This document shows, one piece after another, positions 34,820 through 38,850 of a stretch of DNA of 38,850 nt. The position numbers and the translations under genes were made by a program. How positions within the stretch are numbered: position 1 is the first letter of the stretch; every line of letters begins with the position of its first letter. The notes beneath the pieces were generated by a model, which was not told the origin of the DNA, did no database searches, and saw only the letters and a program-made list of their open reading frames with translations. The DNA is from Armatimonadota bacterium (GTDB lineage Bacteria; Armatimonadota; Hebobacteria; GCA-020354555; CP070648), in contig CP070648.1 in assembly GCA_020354555.1 (NCBI GenBank), positions 646,328 to 685,177 of the forward strand. Direction: 5' to 3'.

Positions 34820-35665
34820 CTACGGCGCCGCGCGTCCCGGAGCGAGGCTTTCGTCCAGGGCGCAGCGAAAGCCGGCGGCGGCGAAGCAGGCGTCGGGGTA
34901 CGCGTAGCTGCGGCAGGCGGCCTGGAAACTGTGTGGATTACCGTCGCACCAGGAGGCACCGCGAAGAACACGGCAGCCTCCGGACGTCGGCGGCTTCAGG
35001 TCACCGCGAGCGTAGCGGGCGTAGGCCTCCTTGTCGTACGAGTCGGCGCAGTACTCCCACACGTTGCCCGCCATCTGGTAGTGGCCCCACACGGAGCGTC
35101 CTTGCTCATAACGCGGGTCCCACACGATGCACGTCTGCGTCTGCCCATTGGAGCATGCGTTGTGGCACATGTCCTCCGCCCACTCGGTTCCCCACGGGTA
35201 GATCCTGCCGTCCGCGCCGCGCGCCGCCTTTTCCCACTCGAGTTCGGTCGGCAATCGCAGTCCGGCCCACTTGCAGTACGCCTGGGCTCCGTACCATGAC
35301 ACGAAGACGACGGGGTGGTTCGCCCAGCCCTCGTCGGAGTCGCGAAGCTCAGCGGGCGGGGTGTGCTCTTCGCCCTGCACTCGATAGTCCTGCTTGACCC
35401 GGACGATGCGGCAGGCAGCGTCGAAGGTGATCCACCTCTCGCGGTCAGCAGGCTTCGGCTGCACCTCATTCAGGAAGTGCGCGTATTCCCAATTCCGCAC
35501 CGGGTACTTGCCGAGGTAGAAGGCGTGCAGATGGGTTCGGAAACCGGGTGCGCTGTGTGCGTCAGCGCCGGGGGCGCACCCGCCGAAAACGGCCTCACCA
35601 GCCGGTACGAGGAGCATCTCGCAGCCGTCTTTGGGATTCACGAAGACAGCTTCGACTTCAAGCAT
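34820..35665 (-). CDS. SUMF1/FGE-fold protein (formylglycine-generating-enzyme-like)
   Basis: The 281 residues carry the FGE-sulfatase fold signature: GKYPVRNWEYAHFLNEV, HPVVFVSWYGAQAYCKWAGL, RLPTELEWEKAARG, GNVWEYCADSYD and CRVLRGASWCDG. True formylglycine-generating enzymes use two closely spaced cysteines near the C-terminus (human Cys336 and Cys341). Here that stretch reads RGASWCDGNPHSFQAACRS, without the same pair, so the sulfatase-activating role is doubtful. Relatives with this fold bind ligands or act as oxygenases such as EgtB. No signal peptide is visible. No sulfatase gene is present. The start at 35665 has only a weak purine-rich site. Confidence 0.85.
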   Translation of the reverse strand: MLEVEAVFVNPKDGCEMLLVPAGEAVFGGCAPGADAHSAPGFRTHLHAFYLGKYPVRNWEYAHFLNEVQPKPADRERWITFDAACRIVRVKQDYRVQGEEHTPPAELRDSDEGWANHPVVFVSWYGAQAYCKWAGLRLPTELEWEKAARGADGRIYPWGTEWAEDMCHNACSNGQTQTCIVWDPRYEQGRSVWGHYQMAGNVWEYCADSYDKEAYARYARGDLKPPTSGGCRVLRGASWCDGNPHSFQAACRSYAYPDACFAAAGFRCALDESLAPGRAAP

Positions 35666-36310
35666 GGCGTACTCTTGCCGTTCCCTGTAGCCCGGCCGAG
35701 GGCCGCGACACGGCCGTGCGCGCGACCAAGCCAGTGCATCTGGGGTGCGGCGGCGTCATGGCCGTTGTCGGTGTCAGTTGATATGATAGTCACTCCCATT
35801 ATTCCGCGTCTGGACGGGTTTTTCGCATGCCGAGGTCCGCGGCGCCAGCCTTGGCGCAAGCGGAACGGGCACACTCCGCGGCGTGGGGGCCGGAACGTCC
35901 GTTTGGGGCCGGCGACGTTGTCAAGCCGCCGAGATTCACGAGACGAGGCCCATGCTGCTGCCGTTGCCGCCAACCGGCTCCGGCGCTAGTTGGGAATCGC
36001 TCGTTTCAGCGTTCTGGTGCGCGTTTGCTGCGAACTCGCGCTGTGAGTCATGCCGCGGCGCGCGATGACGCGCTCCGTCCAACAGGAAACTGAGCGCGCA
36101 ACGCGAACCACGCACACTGGCTGCACGCGGTTAGAGGCTGGGGGCTTGTGCTCCATGGACGGCGCGGAGGTCGCCGCGTGCTGCGTCACCGGCGGGGGAA
36201 CTTTCCGCGTTCCTGACTAGTCCAACTCTCTGTGGAAAACACTCCTTTGGACGAGGCCTGTTGGATAGACGCCGACCTCCACGTCGGCTGAGGAGTCAGT
36301 GAGGAGAGAC
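35666..36310. other. Divergent intergenic region upstream of the macroglobulin gene
   Basis: This 645-bp gap contains no gene I can support. Near its right end is a hairpin GCCGAC-CTCCAC-GTCGGC (36271-36288), followed by two TGAGGAG motifs, the second acting as ribosome site. One isolated TGTGGAAAA (36231-36239) resembles a DnaA box but stands alone. I see no clear -10/-35 pair. Confidence 0.4.
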
Positions 36311-38850
36311 ATGATGATGAAGCGCGTTGGTGAGATCTTGCGGCGGCCGCTGTTGGTGCCGCTGGCGATTGCGCTGGCGATGGTGTCGGTTGCGGCCGCA
36401 GTCGGCCCGCGCCAACTCGGCAGCGATACGGAGATCAGTCCGCTGGAGACGCAGGTGCTCGGGCAGTCGCAGTGGCTGAGCGGGAGCACGGCGTCGCTGC
36501 GGGTTATCGTAAGCGATCATGACAGCGGCGACCCGCTGCGCGCGTGGGTGCGCATCGGCGCGCGGCCCCAGCCCACGGGCGAGGAACAGCCGGCGCCGCT
36601 GACCGCCTTGCACGACGGGCGCACCAACGAGCGCGGCACCCTCGACGCGAGCTTCGCTGTGCCCGACCTTGAGCCGGGGATGTACGAGCTCGTCGTCCAG
36701 GTCGGCGCGATGCCGCTCGGGACGGACACGATCAAGCAGCCGCTGCGGATCACCAAGCGGGCGGAGGTGCTGCTGACGACGGACAAGCCGATGTACCAGC
36801 CGGGGCACGTGATCCACCTGCGCGCGCTCGCGCTGCAGCAGCCGCAACGCCTGCCGGCGGCGGGCGAGAACGTGACGTTCGAGATCGAAGACGCCAAGGG
36901 CAATAAGGTCTTCAAGAAGTCCCTGGCGACGTCGCGCTTCGGGCTCGCCAGCACCGACTTCCAGCTCGCGAGCGAGCTGAACATGGGCCGCTGGACGGCG
37001 CGGGCGATTCTGCCGCACGGCACGGCGGAGAAGAAGTTCACCGTCGAGCGCTACGTGCTGCCGAAGTTCAAGGTCGTCATCTCGCCGGACAAGTCGTTCT
37101 ATCTGCCGGGCGAGACCGCGACGGGCAAGATTCAGGTGGACTACATCTTCGGCAAGCCGGTGGCGGGCGGTGAGGTGCTGATTGCCGCTTCGACTTTCGA
37201 TATCGGTTGGAGCGAGATCGCGGAAGTTCATGGGCGCACGGATGACAACGGGACGTATCGGTATTCCATCGAACTCCCCGAGCAGTTCGTCGGCCAGCCG
37301 CTGGAGCAGGGCAAGGCGCTGGCGAAGCTCGATGTCGAGGTGACCGACCGCGCCGACCATACCGAGCACGCAGCGAAGACCATGCCGGTAGCTCAGGATC
37401 CCATCAACATCGTTGCGGTGCCGGAGAGCAGGACGCTGCGCCCCGGCCTGCCCAACACGATTTACGTGGTGAGCGGCTATCCTGACGGCAGTCCGGCGCA
37501 GTGCCGCATCCGGGTGACCGCCCCGACGGATGTCCATGTTGGCGATCGCGTGACGCGCATCATCGCGCAGGGCCTGGCGACCGACGAGTTGGGCATTGCC
37601 GACATCACCTTCACGCCCGACGGCCCGGTGGCCATCACGGTGTCCGCCGATGACGGCAAGGGCAACACTGCGACGCGCGAGATTCCTCTCGACGTGGCGG
37701 GGGGCGAAGATGCAATACTGCTGCGGACGAGCGAGGCAATCGCGCGCGCCGGCGACAAGGTTGACCTGACCGTGCTGTGTACGCGGCAGACCGGGACGGT
37801 GTACCTCGACGCGGTGCGCAACGAGCAGACGATGATGACGAAGTCGCTCGATCTCAGCGGCGGCAAGGCGGCGATGTCGCTACCTATGACGCCGGACATG
37901 GTCGGCACGGTCGAACTGCACGCCTACAAGATACTGCCAAGCGAGGACATCATCCGCGACACGCGATTGATCTACGTCAAGCCGGCGGACGACCTACGGA
38001 TCGCGATCACGGCGGACAAGGAGACGTATCGCCCGCGCGAGCAGGCGCGGCTTGAGTTCGCGATCACCGACCAGGAGAATCATCCCGTGCTGGCGGCGCT
38101 CGGCGTGGTGGTCGTGGACGAGGCGGTGTACGCGATGCAGGAGATGCAGCCCGGGCTCGCTGAGATTTACTTCACGCTCGAACGCGAGCTGATGGAGCCG
38201 CGGTACGAGATCCACGGGCTGCGGCCGGCGGGGGTGGTGCGCGGCGAACTGCCGATCGAGAAGAGCAACGTGGAGCTGCAGCAGGAGGCGGCGCGGGTGC
38301 TGTTCGCGGCGGTGGAGCGGCCGGAGCGGATCAGAATGCGCGTTAACACATACCAGCAGCGCGTCGCGGAGATGATGGAGAAGTGGCTTGAGGCGCTGGC
38401 CCGCGATGCGGAGAAGATCAACCGGGCCCTGGAACGGTACCGCCAGGCGCACGGGCGCTACCTGGATCCGAACGCCGACCTGCAGATTCTGGTCCACGAA
38501 GGCCTGCTGAAGAGATCCGACCTCAGGGATAACTGGGGCCGGCCGTACCGCGTGCGGTTCCGCCAGGCCAACGCGTGGCTCGAAAGCCGCGGACCCGACG
38601 GGCGGTGGGATACGGCGGATGACCTGCCGGGGGCGCAACGCTGGGTGCGAGGCGGCAGAGCGATCGGCCGCGGCATGCCCATGGAGCAGCTGGGAGTGGT
38701 GGTCGAGGACGCTGCGATGCTGCGCCCCCCAGCCGTCCTCCAGGCAGGCAGGATGGAGAAGGCGGTGGCTGCGGAGGCCGCTCCTGGCGCAGCGGCGGCG
38801 GAGCCGGTGCTCGTGCGCCAGTACTTCCCGGAGACGATGTTCTTCGAGCC
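36311..38850 (+). CDS. Alpha-2-macroglobulin family protein with GspG-like insert (3' end outside window)
   Basis: The frame is open from the triple ATG at 36311 to the window end (846 codons). GAGGAG precedes the start. The signal peptide (about residues 10-31) suggests export. Macroglobulin MG domains follow, with typical segments such as TTDKPMYQPGHVIHLRAL (MG2) and RYVLPKFKVVISPDKSFYLPGE (MG3-MG4). VVVDEAVYAMQE near 600 marks the region before the bait segment, and VRQYFPETMFFE (834-845) opens the A2M domain. Between them (about 678-775) lies a helix and loop region with DNWGRPYRVRF and SRGPDGRWDTADDL. It closely resembles the C-terminal domain of type II secretion pseudopilin GspG. Bacterial macroglobulins trap foreign proteases in the periplasm. 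The thioester site would lie beyond the window, so it cannot be judged. Confidence 0.9.
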   Translation, partial: MMMKRVGEILRRPLLVPLAIALAMVSVAAAVGPRQLGSDTEISPLETQVLGQSQWLSGSTASLRVIVSDHDSGDPLRAWVRIGARPQPTGEEQPAPLTALHDGRTNERGTLDASFAVPDLEPGMYELVVQVGAMPLGTDTIKQPLRITKRAEVLLTTDKPMYQPGHVIHLRALALQQPQRLPAAGENVTFEIEDAKGNKVFKKSLATSRFGLASTDFQLASELNMGRWTARAILPHGTAEKKFTVERYVLPKFKVVISPDKSFYLPGETATGKIQVDYIFGKPVAGGEVLIAASTFDIGWSEIAEVHGRTDDNGTYRYSIELPEQFVGQPLEQGKALAKLDVEVTDRADHTEHAAKTMPVAQDPINIVAVPESRTLRPGLPNTIYVVSGYPDGSPAQCRIRVTAPTDVHVGDRVTRIIAQGLATDELGIADITFTPDGPVAITVSADDGKGNTATREIPLDVAGGEDAILLRTSEAIARAGDKVDLTVLCTRQTGTVYLDAVRNEQTMMTKSLDLSGGKAAMSLPMTPDMVGTVELHAYKILPSEDIIRDTRLIYVKPADDLRIAITADKETYRPREQARLEFAITDQENHPVLAALGVVVVDEAVYAMQEMQPGLAEIYFTLERELMEPRYEIHGLRPAGVVRGELPIEKSNVELQQEAARVLFAAVERPERIRMRVNTYQQRVAEMMEKWLEALARDAEKINRALERYRQAHGRYLDPNADLQILVHEGLLKRSDLRDNWGRPYRVRFRQANAWLESRGPDGRWDTADDLPGAQRWVRGGRAIGRGMPMEQLGVVVEDAAMLRPPAVLQAGRMEKAVAAEAAPGAAAAEPVLVRQYFPETMFFE

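Overview
The window is high-GC DNA from a diderm bacterium, probably an uncultured anaerobe. The outer-membrane signs are an LptD/OstA-like protein ending in Phe and CsgG-like proteins. The metabolic sign is a ferredoxin-linked 2-oxoacid oxidoreductase. The large secreted proteins built from Big-1, FN3, carboxypeptidase-regulatory and beta-propeller modules recall Armatimonadota or Planctomycetota-like genomes. That placement is an inference with low confidence, because no rRNA gene is present.

Layout. 1-930 is the end of a HEAT-repeat protein with a C-terminal membrane anchor. 1.26-13.73 kb is a minus-strand block of four envelope genes. In transcription order they are a CsgG-like/FN3 protein, a 1485-residue CsgG-like/FN3/Big-1 adhesin-like protein, a KP-43-type subtilase with regulatory-like beta domains, and a Big-1 plus LptD/OstA-like beta-barrel. 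A candidate promoter lies at 13856-13885. Also on the minus strand, but separate, are the S1-domain gene rpsA and coaE. A 1.16-kb non-coding gap with palindromic repeats separates them from the plus-strand housekeeping cluster rpmH-rnpA-yidD-yidC-jag, which has a clear promoter in front. Its YidC is unusual: a probable lipoprotein with a TPR-like domain where the usual periplasmic domain would be.

Next come a minus-strand isochorismatase-family hydrolase, proB with its own extended -10 promoter, and a vorB-vorA-vorC-type oxidoreductase operon. An Eis-type acetyltransferase follows, then a complete polyamine-type ABC transporter (Tat-exported lipoprotein, ATPase, two permeases) and a small nitroreductase. 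A second non-coding gap (31.07-31.77 kb) carries diverged copies of the same palindromic repeat modules in a different order. The last part holds a secreted protein with 14 propeller blades and four regulatory-like beta domains, a SUMF1/FGE-fold protein on the minus strand, and the first 846 codons of an alpha-2-macroglobulin whose bait-region position is filled by a domain resembling type II secretion pseudopilin GspG.

Working together: about half of the window builds or decorates the cell envelope. The strongest candidates for something undescribed are the 1.26-13.73 kb envelope block, the macroglobulin with the GspG-like insert, the TPR-YidC lipoprotein and the modular palindromic repeats. 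All functional calls rest on recognising motifs by eye; no database search was run.
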